A DNA stretch of 64,000 bases from Agriotes lineatus. Taxonomy: Eukaryota > Arthropoda > Insecta > Coleoptera > Elateridae. A program made the position numbers and the translations under genes. Within the stretch, counting starts at the first letter, position 1, and each line of letters begins with the position of its first letter. The stretch is taken from assembly GCA_940337035.1 (NCBI GenBank), contig CALNHX010003006.1:62001-126000 (forward strand), written 5' to 3'. Under the pieces are notes generated by a model, which saw only the letters and a program-made list of their open reading frames with translations, had not been told where the DNA came from and did not search any database. Shown piece after piece: positions 46,468 through 58,889 of this stretch.

Positions 46468-46825
46468 TAGTACCTAGTAGTAGCTATTAGTTGTGGGAAA
46501 ACTGACGTCAAGCAAGTAGGCCTTCATGGGCCCTTTTTGCCAACCCCGTGGACAAGGTCTAGGCATGCAGAGTACCAGGTATCTTAGTTCTACTTAGAAT
46601 TTTGCCTAGACTAAAAAGTTCCAACCCTAGCAAGGGATTTTTTGCATGCTACACATCGTAGTAACATGCGACCCACGATTTTACATCGCTTCCGAATGAT
46701 GGCATTCTGGAGAGGTTTTCATCCGCATTTTTATATTTTTTAAAAACCTCAATGAAATCGGGGATCGAACTCTCGACCCTTATATCAATAGCCAGAATGC
46801 TTACTACTGAGCTATGGAGCCCGGC
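46468..46825 (-). mobile_element. tRNA-Thr-derived SINE, full length with duplication
   Basis: On the minus strand the element starts at 46825 with GGGCTCCATAGCTCAGTAGT, nearly the 5' half of an animal tRNA-Thr, and has GGTCGAGAGTTCGATCCCC as B box. The anticodon stem has decayed. A unique body follows and the 3' end at about 46468 is a (TAGTA)-like simple tail. TAGGTTTTGTTTGTAG (46452-46467) and TAGGTTTTGTTTATAG (46826-46841) flank it, 15 of 16 identical, a classic LINE-mediated target-site duplication. The minus frame 46649-46861 merely translates the SINE. Confidence 0.87.
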
Positions 46826-46841
46826 TAGGTTTTGTTTATAG

Positions 46842-48413
46842 TTTGGCACAGACTGACGCAAAACTTAACCTGCAAATCTCAAATTTGACATAGCTTGATA
46901 GTGCTACCAACAACACGGTAGTGACGTGGTTTTTATCTCACTAATGGGCCATTTTAAAAGTGTAAAATCTATAGCCATATAACTAGGAGGTGTTGGATAA
47001 TAGTTATTTATACAACAAGTACCTAGCTAAAGTGTCACTTTTTTTTAAAGAATGAGCCTAAGGCAAGTGCAAAAAAAGCTTGAGATACGAGTTGTATACA
47101 TAATTTCTGCGACTACCACATATTTATGCTAAAAAAGATTCCAAAACGTCAACGTTATTTCAAATAGAAAACTCACTAAAAATCATGTTAGGTAGGCCTA
47201 TGCTTTCATTGTTTTAAACTGAAAACTCGCCAAATTTAATAAATAATTTTGACAGAAGTGTGCAATAACATTTTTATTCCATAATGTATGTATGTAATGT
47301 ATGTAATAACATGATGCTTTTGACGTATGGAAATTGTCAAATAATAGCCTCCTTTGGGAAATGGTAGTCGAAAAAAGTTTTTTTCCCACGCTCACATGCG
47401 AAAGTGACAGTTTTCATACAGTCAAGTAGCCACGCAAAATGACAATATAATTCACCCGGTAGTTATCATAACGAACGTGTTTCTTATGAAAAGATACACA
47501 AGTCACAGTTATACCGCGGGCTAAATATGTCATTTTATCCCAAAAACTGCTAACAATATGTCTTTTTACCTAAAAACTACTGAAATTGTCAGTTGTCACA
47601 ATAATGACGTGATTCATTAAATTGCAAAAATGTGTCTTTTTTGTAGTCGGAAAAATACAGTACATAACTCGGTCGAAAGTGTATCGTGCGCTCGCGTTTT
47701 AAGTCACTCGGCTTCGCTGCGCTTCGCCTCGTTTCCCAAATATACTCGCACGGTACATGCCACTTTTGCAACTTGTTACGTAATAAACTATAAATTAATA
47801 CATTTTATTAGTAATCATTAAATAACTAATTCCAACGTAGCAAACCTTTAAATCGATTATTTATTAATAACTACTAATTATTGAACTTTTTTATTTCTAT
47901 TATTTTGTAAATTAACCTTTTTTCTTATCATTTTTATTGTGGAGTATTTTAGTCAATGCAAAATTAAAATTATGAAAGTTATCGATTGCATGGTCAGAGT
48001 GTTGGGTTTATTAGGAGCTAACATTTTAGTTTTGATCGAGTTTCTATGTTGATTATTTTTTTAAAATACTTATATGGATTTGTAATTAATATTGGTTCTT
48101 TATTATATTGATTGTCGTTAAATTCTGATCCTAAACAGTTGGGTTGTAAATTAATAGTTTGGTTTTTAATTTTATGATTTGATTTGTGAATTTAAATAAA
48201 AATTATATAAAATGTTGTGGTTTTTTTCCTCTACGAAAGTTTTCCTTTAATTATTTTTTCTTTTAAATAATTTACTTTGTTGTAAGAATCGTCAACCACT
48301 AGAACTTCTATTAGTGTTATTTTAATAAATTTTTGCATTTTTGAAAGTTAATATTGTTTTGAAATTAAATATGTTCATATTTTTTTGTAGAAACTTCGAA
48401 AATTTATATTAAA
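46842..48413. other. Unclassified repeat-like DNA
   Basis: A GC-rich patch CACTCGGCTTCGCTGCGCTT at 47706 stands out within AT-rich sequence; similar CTTCGCTTCGGCTTCG occurs at 50069. GTGCTACCAAC text near 46905 relates to the dispersed repeat at 37890 and 46335. No coding region was found. Confidence 0.4.
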
Positions 48414-49029
48414 CAGGGTGTCCCATAAAGCTTTCTCCTAATGGAAAAAAATAATTATCTATTTATAAAAAACAAAGAATTCTTCGTAAAAAGTTCTGAA
48501 TTATCCAAAAACCAACATCAGCTCATAAAATTCCAAAATTATCTGATAGTATAGAGAATGGATGAAAACTAATAATTCTACTAAAGAGTGTCCTTATTTA
48601 TAAAGATAACAGAAAATGTTACTTAGTGTTATTCAGAATAAAAGTTATGAATAATTATGAAAAGGCGGCCTCCTATAATTAATTTCTTTTTCAAAACAAT
48701 GTGTCACACAAATTCAATTCAGAGAATCAATTTACATAAATTCTATTCAGAGAAGCAGCAGGTCTTTGGAAAATTACTTAAACAACTTAATACAGAAACT
48801 ATAACGACCTTCCTAATAAGTAACATTTTTTGTTGTCTTCAGGATAAGAGTACTTTACTCTTTCGCCGAATTATTATTTTTTATCCATCCTGTGTATTAG
48901 ATAATTTTGGAATTTTATGAGCGCCTTTTGGTTTTTAGGTAATGCAAAACTTTTTATGAAGAATACTTATTTGATAAATAGATAATTAAAAAGGTTTTCC
49001 ATATGTAGAGAACTTTATAAGATACCCTG
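48414..49029. mobile_element. 616-bp MITE with about 150-bp terminal inverted repeats
   Basis: The left end CAGGGTGTCCCATAAAGCTT and the reverse complement of the right end, CAGGGTATCTTATAAAGTTC, begin long inverted repeats. These extend inward past AAAACCAACATCAGCTCATA (left, 48509) against AAAACCAAAAGGCGCTCATA (right, inverted). The whole element folds back on itself. It shares its CAGGGTG ends, but not its body, with the element at 6803-8280. The frame at 48657-48920 lies inside and is not a gene. Confidence 0.82.
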
Positions 49030-49204
49030 TATATATAATTAATACTTATTAACAAATAATTTAAAATTTACATACCTTGGAATTAGTTATTCAGTGATTA
49101 CTAATTTTTTAAAGCACATAATAAATGTTATTGTATTAAGTAAATACAAATGTATTGGCTATAATAAGAACTCACAATTTTAGAACATGCACATTTTCCT
49201 TCTT

Positions 49205-49425
49205 CATTGTAATAGCTATTTAAGTAACAAGGAATGTAAGAACCTATTAACATTTGAGGTAGGCAAGTACAAGCCAATGCAAAGCCGCGGCTTGTTGCCT
49301 GCCGAAGTATGAAGTTCCGTTGTCAAGGAAAAGCAGCAAAAAAATATAATCACCGACTTACACATTTTGTTACTAAGGTTGTATCACTTACATGATCGAC
49401 AGCGGGAAAAATATCTTAGACGACT
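49205..49425. repeat. Foldback repeat, copy B (internally deleted)
   Basis: Starts AAGTAACAAGGAATGTAAGA (49217) and ends with GACAGCGGGAAAAATA (49397), matching copy A at 28595-29045. About 230 bp of copy A are missing after TTGTTGCCTGCCGA, removing the 3' half of the hairpin. Confidence 0.8.
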
Positions 49426-49489
49426 TCATTAACATCTGTGATATAAACTATGGCTGTGAAATCAAAAATAAAAATTAAAACAATTAAAT

Positions 49490-49605
49490 TATGAAATATT
49501 TAAAATGATATTCTTGACAATCTTGTAATCCAGATTTTTTCAATTTTAATTGAAGAAGATTCGTTTAGAATCGAAATATCTTATTAATTAACATCAAAAT
49601 TTAAT
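49490..49605. repeat. Second copy of the 42050-42170 repeat
   Basis: ATTTAAAATGATATTCTTGA to CATCAAAATTTAATATAG matches 42055-42165. Confidence 0.65.
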
Positions 49606-51469
49606 ATAGAACTTGCCAATGTGTTTGATTTTCTTTAAATAGGCTTTAAATTGGCTGCATAATTCCCAAATAAATAAACAATTAGAAATGAACCAACAGC
49701 CGTAAAATTTAAATTATAATCAGAAAATGTATTCATCAATTGATTTTGTATAATACAAAAAGTTTTTTATCCCATGAATCCAATTAGGAATTTTTTATCA
49801 ATTAAAAAAAGCTGGAGTTCTCCTATTAAATCAGCAGTGGTGTGTTCTTTATGTTCTTTATATTCACAATTTCTTCTCTTGATAAATCTAGTTCTAACAG
49901 TACAGGAAGTCAAATATGCTTCACATCTTCTTTGCAGTGAGATACCAATTTGTCAGTTATCATTAGAAAAGTTTGAGTTCGGAATATAATTCCTGGAGAA
50001 CTCAGTTCATCTTTTCCACCCGGATGTTTTTTTGTAGGGACAATCGATTACTCTATTTGTAAACGGGGCTTCGCTTCGGCTTCGAAGATTTTAAATTGGT
50101 CTCAGTACTAAAGGCTAAAGTGTCCGTCAGTCCTTTCAAAAATTCTTTTCCGAGTAATAATTCCAGGCTTGGCTTTTGCAAAATATTAGATGCCTCCTCA
50201 AAATGTTTGAAAAGGAACTCGTAAATTGTACATTGCTGAGTAATTTAACATGAAATGTTTTGACTTTTGTATATTAATAGTAGTGCAAACGTTTGGTAGC
50301 GTTATATATCAATGCAAAAAATATTTAAGAACCAAATTCCTTCGGAAGCCCAAAACTTAGTTACGTCACTGGTTTGCATGATTGGGATTTCGTTTCTGAT
50401 CTTGATCGATTACCTTCACATATGCATATTAAAACAACGAAGTTTCCTGCACTTTACATTTCGCTTTTCATTATCTCCATTAACCACTACGTAGAATTGC
50501 TGATTGAACCTACTTACGTCAATCGTTCTGTGACACGATCGACTGTGCTAAAATAACCGTTTTGGGTCGCTACAATTTGCACGTGCCGGACTGCTGTTGA
50601 TTGACTTACGCATATATGGATTTTAAACCTAGATTTAGATTTATTGCTTGTTGGTATTTGAAATATAAAGCATTTATTAAAACAATGAACACTGTAATAA
50701 TACATAATTAAGATGCATAGAATGCGAAACTGAACCTGTTTGGAGCAATACATTTAATAATCTTTAAATGTATTTTATTGTGATCAGGGTGTGGTTTTGG
50801 AAAATTTGTATAGTGTGATGAGCCAGACGTAAAATAAATCCAGCTGTGTTTTAGAACAACTACTGCTGCCTGGAATTCCAGATAGCTGCTCAGGAAAGAT
50901 ACAATTTTACATTACCATCAATCACCAGTTACATGATGTTCGTATGGACTCTAGATTTCGTAATTAATATGTATATTCAAAATTAATCATCTTCACAAGA
51001 GGAGATGATAAGTACATTATCAGTAAAAATTCCTGCAGATCTTATTAAAGGCACGTTGAAGCACGGCTTAGAGAATTACATTTGAGGCTCTGATACTTGA
51101 GATAAAGGCAAAAATAGCAACAATACGTCAATAGCTGGAATTTGTAAGCCATCATCAGACTAAATCAGCTGATTTTGGCCTAAAAATCGTGATTAACACT
51201 CGCTTCCCGACTGTCTAGTTATTAATAGGCACAAATAATCTTCAACAATTCTCTGAAGTTAACCTGAAACTATTAGCCGTAATAGCAGTTTGGTATGAGT
51301 AAAGTCCACTGTGTAACACTTGTACCTAAAATTGTATGAAAACTCGATTAAAAATAGCAAAAATTCCACTTTGTTTTATCTAAAAACATGTTTAAAAGAG
51401 TTGTGCTTACTCATGTGCCAAATTTGTAAACCTAATGCATATTTGGTAAGGTGCTAGAGAAGCTGCAAG
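49606..51469. other. Non-coding, nothing recognised
   Basis: AT-rich; short overlapping frames only (49774-49989, 50312-50556, 50514-50753) without domain motifs. Confidence 0.5.
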
Positions 51470-53690
51470 GGGTAGTGCTTTTAATCTTAACCACTACATA
51501 TTTGGGTGTAATGATCCTATGGACCCTAAGTGCACAAGTCCAAAAAATATTCACTTAAAATACTTTGAGCAACATGAACCAATGGACGAATACAGACTAC
51601 TTCACGTTTCACACGGTCATTGTACAACCACAACCATTAGATCAGTCTCAAGCTCACCGCAACTTACTGGTGAGGAAATGAGTGACGATGTATAAACCTG
51701 TAAAAAGCTGGGAGAAGCTGTTGGAAATCTTCAACTAAAAGCAAGTAGCTCAAATTACTACCAAAGGGCACAAACAAGAAGAAGCAAAATTGCTTGCCGT
51801 GCAGCCCATGGCAAAGAGAACCCAAAACCTCAGACAGGGAACCAACGACCCCAAAAGACTTCCGTGGTACTCCAAAGTCCCTAGAAGATGAAATCTAATC
51901 ACCATAACCACACACCAAAGGAAGACCAACCTTCATCTTCATACAAGGACGTAACGGAGGGCGTCGCAGTACAAGCGATCAACTGACAGTCCTTCAAAAT
52001 GCAATCTCGAGTAAGATTATAGGGGAAAAATCAGCAAATATAAAGTCTAAATTCCTCGACTCTATCTTTAAACTAACTTGGTTAGTTTTGGGGTGTGCCA
52101 ACCAAGCTACTGCTGAATGGCTGATAAATGTTACCCCTACTTTAGCAGTATGGGAAGGAGCTGGGTCTGCTGCATAATTCTCTAAAAATACGGAAGACAG
52201 GACAGGCTTGATACTCAGCATCTTCCAAAAATAAAATAAGAAGGGTGGAGAGTGCTAAGCAGCGAAGCCACCTCCAACTACATGCAATTGATCCTGTCAA
52301 TCCAATTGAGACTAAGGGCACTTAGTTGTCAACAACCACAATCTGACGCTGAGGTTAAAGATTAAACTGAAAAGTATGAGAGGACGTACACCAAATAATT
52401 TTCGAAACAGCCTATGTTTCATACCAAAGGCAAGTCGACACCTGGAAGTACTTCATACAGGTTCCAGAAATATAAAAAACCAACCACGTTACTCCAAAAG
52501 GGGAGGCCTCAAAACAGTCCTCATTACCATCGAAACCGTAATGTCTGCTACTAGTTTGAAACTGCTTTAAATAAATCCCCATCGTGCAAAAGAAGTGCTT
52601 AGTAGGACATTTATCAACGAAGACAGAAAGACATATTTTCCTGGGACACTATATATAATTGAAGTGAGGGTGAAAGACTCGATGGCTGAAGATAAACCAA
52701 CCAGTACCACTTGAGAAGCCTGGAGTATGTATTTCCACAAAAATCTTTACACCTCAGAAAATACAATAGGTATTAAATATTTTAAACCCTTCAAAACCAC
52801 TGGAACAGACGGTACCTTTCCGCATTGCTCCAAGTAGGGATAGAAATAAGTACTAATACTTTTTTAAGAAAAATATTCAGGGCTCGTTTTGACCTAGGAT
52901 ATATATCAAAAATCTGAAGAGAAGTAAAAGCTATCTTCATTAAAAAAACGTTCTAGCGAACAACCTAAATCCTTTGGACCCATTAGTCTAACCTCCTTTC
53001 TTATGGAAACTATGGAAAAAGTCAATCGGCTCGAAAACTAAAAAAAAGGTAGGAACATGCCTACATAGTCTTAGTCGAAAGATCTCAAAGACCTTGAGAA
53101 AGACCTCTACAGTTTTCCAACCTAGGGTAGCGGTTATTAAAACTTGTATAGAAGTAAATATGGAAAGAAAGTAACTCTATGGCATAATCTGCATTTTAAC
53201 AGATAATAAAACGACCCTTCAATCCCTGCACGCAGATGAAATACTACAACCTGTATGGGTGTGCCGGAAAAAAATTAACTCCCTTGCAGAAAGAAACAAA
53301 GGTACACTAAAATGGGTTTCAGGACACATAGGAGCAGATGAACTCACGAAGGTTGCAATAATCTTTAAACCCTTTTGCGTCAGTTAAAACAACTGACACT
53401 AGAACTAGAACAACTAGAAATGAGTTGGGGACTATCAACTGGACACTGCTGACTAAGATATAGCCTAAAGAAAATTGGTGTAGTCCAGAGCAACATCTGT
53501 TTCTTCTGTCTGGAAGACGATGAAACAGCGAATCATCTACTTTGCGAGTGCGATGCAATAGCTCGCAAACGTTGGCATCAATGATGTAGGACTCAGCGGT
53601 AAACTTAATAAGGAGTTTTTATTACAATACAGTCATCTTGTAGATCGCAGTATAAGAGAGGTATCTAAACCTGAACTAACTAACTCCAAC
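51470..53690 (+). pseudogene. Decayed RNase H-bearing LINE with DUF4780-type ORF1
   Basis: Pieces in order on the plus strand: an ORF1 block CANQATAEWLINVTPTLAVW then EGAG (52094 on), which matches the CA(D/N)xxTAEWL...PW.GA signature of DUF4780; an ORF2 thumb-side block FKPFKTTGTDGTFP (52781), REVKAIFIKK and FGPISLTSF (52920-52995), where intact copies read WRxVKVVFIPKPGK and FRPISLTSFLLK; an RNase H part with TTLQSLHADEI and LKWVSGHIGADEL (53210-53340); and a C-terminal zinc motif CFFCLEDDETANHLLCECDA (53492). Reverse transcriptase motifs A to E are deleted at about 53040-53190, and there are many stops. RNase H plus this layout points to the I/Loa/R1 side of LINEs rather than Jockey. Confidence 0.8.
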
Positions 53691-54529
53691 ATGAAAGTGT
53701 TCGGTAAATCTACTGTTGGGTCACGCATATTTGGTTTCTACAGTGTATAGTTTTTTTCACAAACTTTAAGTATGTTTTGTTCATACTTCACTTATTTTCG
53801 TTTGAAATTTGACAGCTTTTAATCGTCATGCGGTACTTTCTCATTTACAGCATGAAATTTGCTGAATTTCGTCATTTTAATTGTCATTTCCAATTATGGT
53901 ATAATCTAGTTCTGCATCTCGCTTTATGGACCAGACTCTAGAATTAATCGGGGAAAACAGAAACCACTGGAAATGAATATACTGTTAATAGACCAAGTAG
54001 TTCTAATTTATGATGGTCGAAATAAAAACCATAAACTGGCTGTAAGCTTTAGGATGCGAAAAAGTACTTATAGGAATTGACATACAACATATTGCATATA
54101 TTGATTTCTTGACAAACGAATAGGGAATATATTACAAAGGTATTACATCAGCTACGATTTGGAGAGTTTTTTAGTCTTACGATTTTAAGGCAATCAGATA
54201 AAGAAATACTCTGTCAAACGTTATTAGATCCATCATTGACCTTCGTGAATATTAAAACAAAATCTCTGATTCATCATTATCAGACTGTCACATACTGAAG
54301 TACTTCAAACATGAGATATAAACTGGTGATTAGTAAGAAAATGACAGCGGTAATATTATAACTATCACACATATGTAATTGCAAAACCAGACAATTCAAA
54401 ATTATTATAATATTATTAATAAAATATTATTATTGTGGCTTGAGTACCTATACTGTAAATACGTTAGATTATACTAAATAAAAATTGAATAATTTAACTG
54501 AGAGAGTGAAAAAATTGATCATATATGGA
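53691..54529. other. Non-coding, nothing recognised
   Basis: AT-rich sequence between two LINE relics. Confidence 0.5.
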
Positions 54530-54800
54530 GTGTGGTAGAAAAAGGTATCTCGTCGTCTAGGTAGCCATTGAAACTGGTAAGATGCGATGTACCAAGACCA
54601 CCTACACCTAGGCCTTGGATGTACCTACATGACAGTTTCGTTTAAGAGGGTATTCCAAGTGTCAAATGTTCTATTGAGGAAGAAGTTTAGTCTGTGAGAT
54701 AGAACAGCTCTCTCTCTAGTTTTAAGCAATAGCTTATTAGTCTCAGTTGAGTGGTTAGCTCAATAATGGATGGTTTGTAATGGTTTACTGCCCACATCAA
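54530..54800 (-). pseudogene. CR1/L2-like LINE ORF2 C-terminus
   Basis: On the minus strand: ANHSTETNKLLLKTRERAVL then SHRLNFFLNRTFDTWNTLLN and ETVM. CR1-type elements end with a block of the form NFFxxRVIxxWNxLPExVV, which this matches. Stops occur. It is probably the 3' end of the element whose palm lies at 56655-56945, the two being separated by about 1.8 kb of inserted DNA. Confidence 0.68.
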
Positions 54801-56654
54801 TTCTGATTGCCGAATTAACTAAATGAATACGGCCAAAATGAGCACGGAATTAAATATTTTATTTATTGCAAGATAATCAGTACTTTACATTAATCAATGC
54901 ACTTGATATGAGCAGCAGTAACTAATAATTTGAGGGATAAAAGCATGAACTAAGGCAGGTTTCAGAAGGGTTACGTTCAGAGTTTCAGATATGATACATG
55001 TTCGGAAGGGCCAATACAATTTGATTTGTAACTGACGAATTTGAGCTTATTTACGTCAAACATAATGTGAATAAAATGATACAAAATGATTTATTAAGTA
55101 CAGAAAGTATATGAGCGTTATGTATTAAAAGTGTATAATCCAGCAAATGGTAAATGTAAATGTAAATGAAAAGTAAACGAAACAGTGCTAGCAAAATAAT
55201 AATTGCAATAGAGCAATGCAAAATGGAAGGCAACCGATCAAAAGACAATTCGTGATATACTAAAAGAACCCAAGTGTATCACTACATTATAAACAAAAGC
55301 GATTTAAAAGCAAAGCAAAGTGTAGTGGCATTTATTGCAAGAAAAAAGACAATGTTAGTAGTTAGACAAAGACATGACATTAAAACTGTAGTCCATAAGG
55401 TTGAACATGTTATCAATCCTAATTTCTTTTATAAAATTGAAAATCTAGTTGCTAAGTGACGAGACAATATTTTGTTGAAGTTTACCAAACAAGCTAAAAT
55501 TTTACATGTTGGATACAGATTGAGATCCACATGTTATCGCATTAAATTATAAATAAAAAGTTCTTTGTAAAATACCAGTTGTGTGTAAAGTTATTCACCA
55601 GTGTGCAGGGCATCTTTGGGTATAGTTTGCCATGTGTTAAGGCGCCCAAGTGTAGCAGTTTAGTCAGCAGCAAGATTCGTCCAAGTGCGAGTAACTTCGG
55701 GGGGCCATTTCCATAAGTAAGCAGCATCGCTCAGCAGAAATAGTGTCTGCTACGTGTAGAGAGGACCTTCAGGAGTCCGTGGGTGTAGAAATTCCAACCA
55801 ACAAGTCTTTCCCAAGTGCGTAATTCCCGTGGCGTCATTGGACGATTAAGGTAGGATTTCACAGGAAGTCTATGCAGCAGCCCCATAAGTCGCTGGGTTC
55901 TTCAAGTTCAGACTGTCTACGAGGTGTAACAACAGGTTCTAGTCCGTCCAGCTTTGAGTAAATTAGATAGCGTCTCTAAAAAGTGCGAGTTGTCGCAGAA
56001 TTTTCAGTTTTTGCCGGATGCAGAACAAAAAGCAATCGCGCGTGGGTTTTGACGTTACACTAGTAAGAAAACGAGGTTTAATTTATTGCAAATAGATAAA
56101 ATAAGGAATGAGCAATAAACCATTTTATTTTTGGTAATAAAAATTATATTCTTTTAATTTGCCCTGAGTTTGACATGCCATTTCCAGTTGAAACTAATAA
56201 AGTTTAGTATCCCTTGCCGTAAATTTTATATTATAGTTAAAACCACATTTATTTAAGCGAGGTTATTAGTTATTACAGTATATGTAAACGGAAACATCTT
56301 GTGGACCACACGAAATATTTGGATCCGTTATCTTGCATCTTTTATTGGGTGACAACGTTGACGTTAGTCCAAGAAGCTCCAGGCGAATATGCGTATGGTA
56401 CACGCGATATTTGCGACGACCATTTTGGTACAACACGTCTTCAAGAGAGGGGCGGGTACATGCCGCAATTACAAACTCGCACAGTGGCAGGTTGTACATA
56501 ACTTAACTGTAACAAGTCTAGGGTTTAAATATTTTTTTTAAGACGGTAGAGTTGCTATGGTTTTCTTAACGTTGGATCTTTGCTAGGGGTACTCATGATA
56601 GTGATACCTTAGATCACTATGTAACTCGGCAGGAGTTAAAGGGTGGTCACTCAT
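54801..56654. other. Inserted sequence inside a CR1-like relic
   Basis: About 1.85 kb between the reverse transcriptase palm and C-terminus of the same type of LINE. It includes a plus frame 55274-55459 (KQSVVAFIARKKTMLVVRQR) that I cannot assign, an AAATGT triplet repeat near 55150, and overlapping frames at 56266-56501 of unknown nature. Confidence 0.4.
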
Positions 56655-56945
56655 GTGGTACATATGGTTTGGGTTATTTCACTCCATTTACAGCACCATA
56701 TAGATCCTAACGTTGAGTGAAAAACCAATCATCACACCAGGATTTGATTGCACGCAAATTGGTATGCTCAGCGGAAGAGGCGTGGAGTTTTGAGTCATCA
56801 GCATAGATCGAGTTTCGGCATCTGATGTTGGACATTATCTCAGAAGTGTAACTGAGGAAAAGAATTGGCCCAAAGAAAGATCCTTGTGGGACACCACTTG
56901 CTACTGGTCTAGATTGAGAGATCGCCTCGCTGACTCAAGAAAAAC
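56655..56945 (-). pseudogene. CR1-like LINE reverse transcriptase palm fragment
   Basis: On the minus strand: VASGVPQGSFFGPILFLSYT (motif B, 56896 downward), then IYADDSKLHASSAEHTNLRA (motif C YADD, about 56800) and IKSWCDDWFFTQR. The SGVPQGS...GPxLF and YADDxKL pattern is typical of the CR1/Jockey branch. A stop follows the WF block. Upstream motifs are missing. Confidence 0.8.
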
Positions 56946-57189
56946 AGAAAGTCACTATAGTAAATAGCTAAGAATATGAAACAACAGTGCCAGTAAAATA
57001 TATAAAATATGAAAGTGTAATATTTTGGCATAGAAGTACTGTTATGTATTACACAAATTGTTATATAGTTTTATGGAAAGAAGAGATTCATGCCCCTTGT
57101 ATTTGATATTGCACGTAGAGGAATAATAATAATAATAATGCCATATTGTAAGACGCTTCGCAAGTGCTTAATAATCAGAACTTTGTATC

Positions 57190-57600
57190 CACCCGTTCTG
57201 CTTATTAATCTCTACAGGTCTTGTAGACCAATAGCTTCAAATCTTTGTACGATCTTGACCCTTCTCTTGCCACTCCTCCATGCCCAATCGTATTAAGTCT
57301 TCTTTCACTGCTGTCAATTATCTGCTTTTCGGTTTTCTTCTTCATCCATTGATCCATTTGTTGACGTAATACCCTTCTGTTTTTTGTAATTTCTTCTTTT
57401 TCCAGCATACTTGTTTTGCTGCTTTCCTCATCTCGTCAGAACCACTCCTGTTTTCTAAGATATTTATTTTTAACATACTTCATGGAACCACCCAGTCTTT
57501 TTTTCTATCAATTTTCCAGTCACTTCTCGTATAGTACATTCAGATCTTATCCATTCATCTTGAATATGTTGTGTTTGTGAGTTTAGTTCCAACGTAAAGG
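57190..57600 (-). pseudogene. LINE ORF2 linker fragment (between endonuclease and RT)
   Basis: On the minus strand: WIRSECTIREVTGKLIEKKT, GWFHEVCLKIN, then RKAAKQVCWKKKKLQ. LINE ORF2 proteins usually have WFDEEC...R...K...RKxAKxxxRKKKR between endonuclease and reverse transcriptase. The frame 57205-57408 minus covers part of it in another phase. It may belong to the same decayed element as 56655-56945 or to a different, RTE-like one. Confidence 0.5.
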
Positions 57601-58205
57601 TACAAGAAATCAATTTCTGACATGCCAAAAGGGATTTGCTTCTTTGTGATTTTCTAAGTGGTGTTGCAGTAGCACTGTCCGTAATTACACATGTTGAAAT
57701 AAAATGATCTGCAATGAAACAATATGATTAATTTATAGGTGTGTTTATTTGTTTCGTAATGAACACAACCTAGACGTGCAAAGTATCAGATACTGCAGAC
57801 AATCCTATAAATAGTAATATGATCAAGGGTTACAACACTTAATAGGGAGATTATATTAAGTACCCACGAAAAAAATATTTACCACGATTATTGCCGTCTC
57901 ACTGTATTACACGTACATTGGAAGATTGTAATTGGTACATTAGTATATGTATAATGCATACATATATATACACAGTTAGATTCGCTTGTACCTACCTATT
58001 CGGTGTCGTGGATTGAATGTTCTTTCGTGTTCTAGATGAACTTGCTCTTTCCTGTTTTCTTTTGTTATTCACATAGCTGTAAATCAGAGTTTCTTAATCT
58101 TAGATGCTAGGGGTTCGCCAAGCATTTGGTACGTATTAATATTATCAGGCTGGAATGTAGTAGCGCTTCGTCCGTTGCTTGGCTGATATGTGGTTTAAAT
58201 CAAGA
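57601..58205. other. Non-coding, nothing recognised
   Basis: AT-rich sequence with a TATATATATACA stretch near 57962. Confidence 0.5.
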
Positions 58206-58889
58206 AGTGGCGGCTCGTAGAGACTTTTTTGATGGACCAGAGTCAACGTAAAATGCATTTTCGTTCCCCTTACAGACAAACACAGAATCTGATATTCCGA
58301 TATTTAAATATTTCGTTTAAATGGATATACGTCCAAAAAAATGCTTTTCCACTGTTTGATATACATAAATGCATGCGTGATTGACGTATACTATTTCAAG
58401 ATGTGCGACAATTAACCAGTACATTATGGGTACCCGTAATTATTTTGCGAAACCCCAAGGTACAATGTCTTTTCTATCAGAATTGCACACAAGGCCTTTC
58501 AAATATACTCTCCGGACGCGGCCTTTCTTCATTTGAACTCAATGAAATCGACGTACTTGCGGAAATTGTAATCAGAAACTCGACACGCGTGCTTTATTGC
58601 AGGGGTCAGGTCAGATTAAGCTCGTTTGAGACTTAGCCTACGCGGTGTGGCTCTCATTGAAAGTTAAAATATCCCTATCTTTGGTCCTATTTCTTGTCGT
58701 TCTACCCCCACTGTAATCTATAAACTGTTGAAAAGCTGAGAGCCGCTTCGATCTGGCACCAATGCGTCCGTAAAAGCAAGCTTATATTCATGAAATAACA
58801 ATTACTCGTGCTTTGTTTAAGCTTTAAAATGTGCAGAATGGTGAAAAATACGTAGAAAAAAATGTGTTTGTTATGGTAGAGCCGCCACT
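58206..58889. mobile_element. hAT MITE with AGTGGCGGCTC ends, copy 2
   Basis: The left end AGTGGCGGCTCGTAG and the right end GTAGAGCCGCCACT are inverted repeats with an 11-bp perfect core. The interior matches the MITE at 44890-45598, for example AAAGCTGAGAGCCGCTTCGA and CAATGCGTCCGTAAAAGCAA. No clean 8-bp duplication is visible, so this copy is older. The frame at 58403-58636 is inside the MITE. Confidence 0.82.

Noticed and set aside
46750..46825. Genuine tRNA-Thr gene
   Set aside because: The anticodon arm is disrupted, a SINE body follows, and a target-site duplication shows retroposition.
48657..48920. An 87-codon gene
   Set aside because: It lies entirely inside a long-TIR MITE and has no domain.
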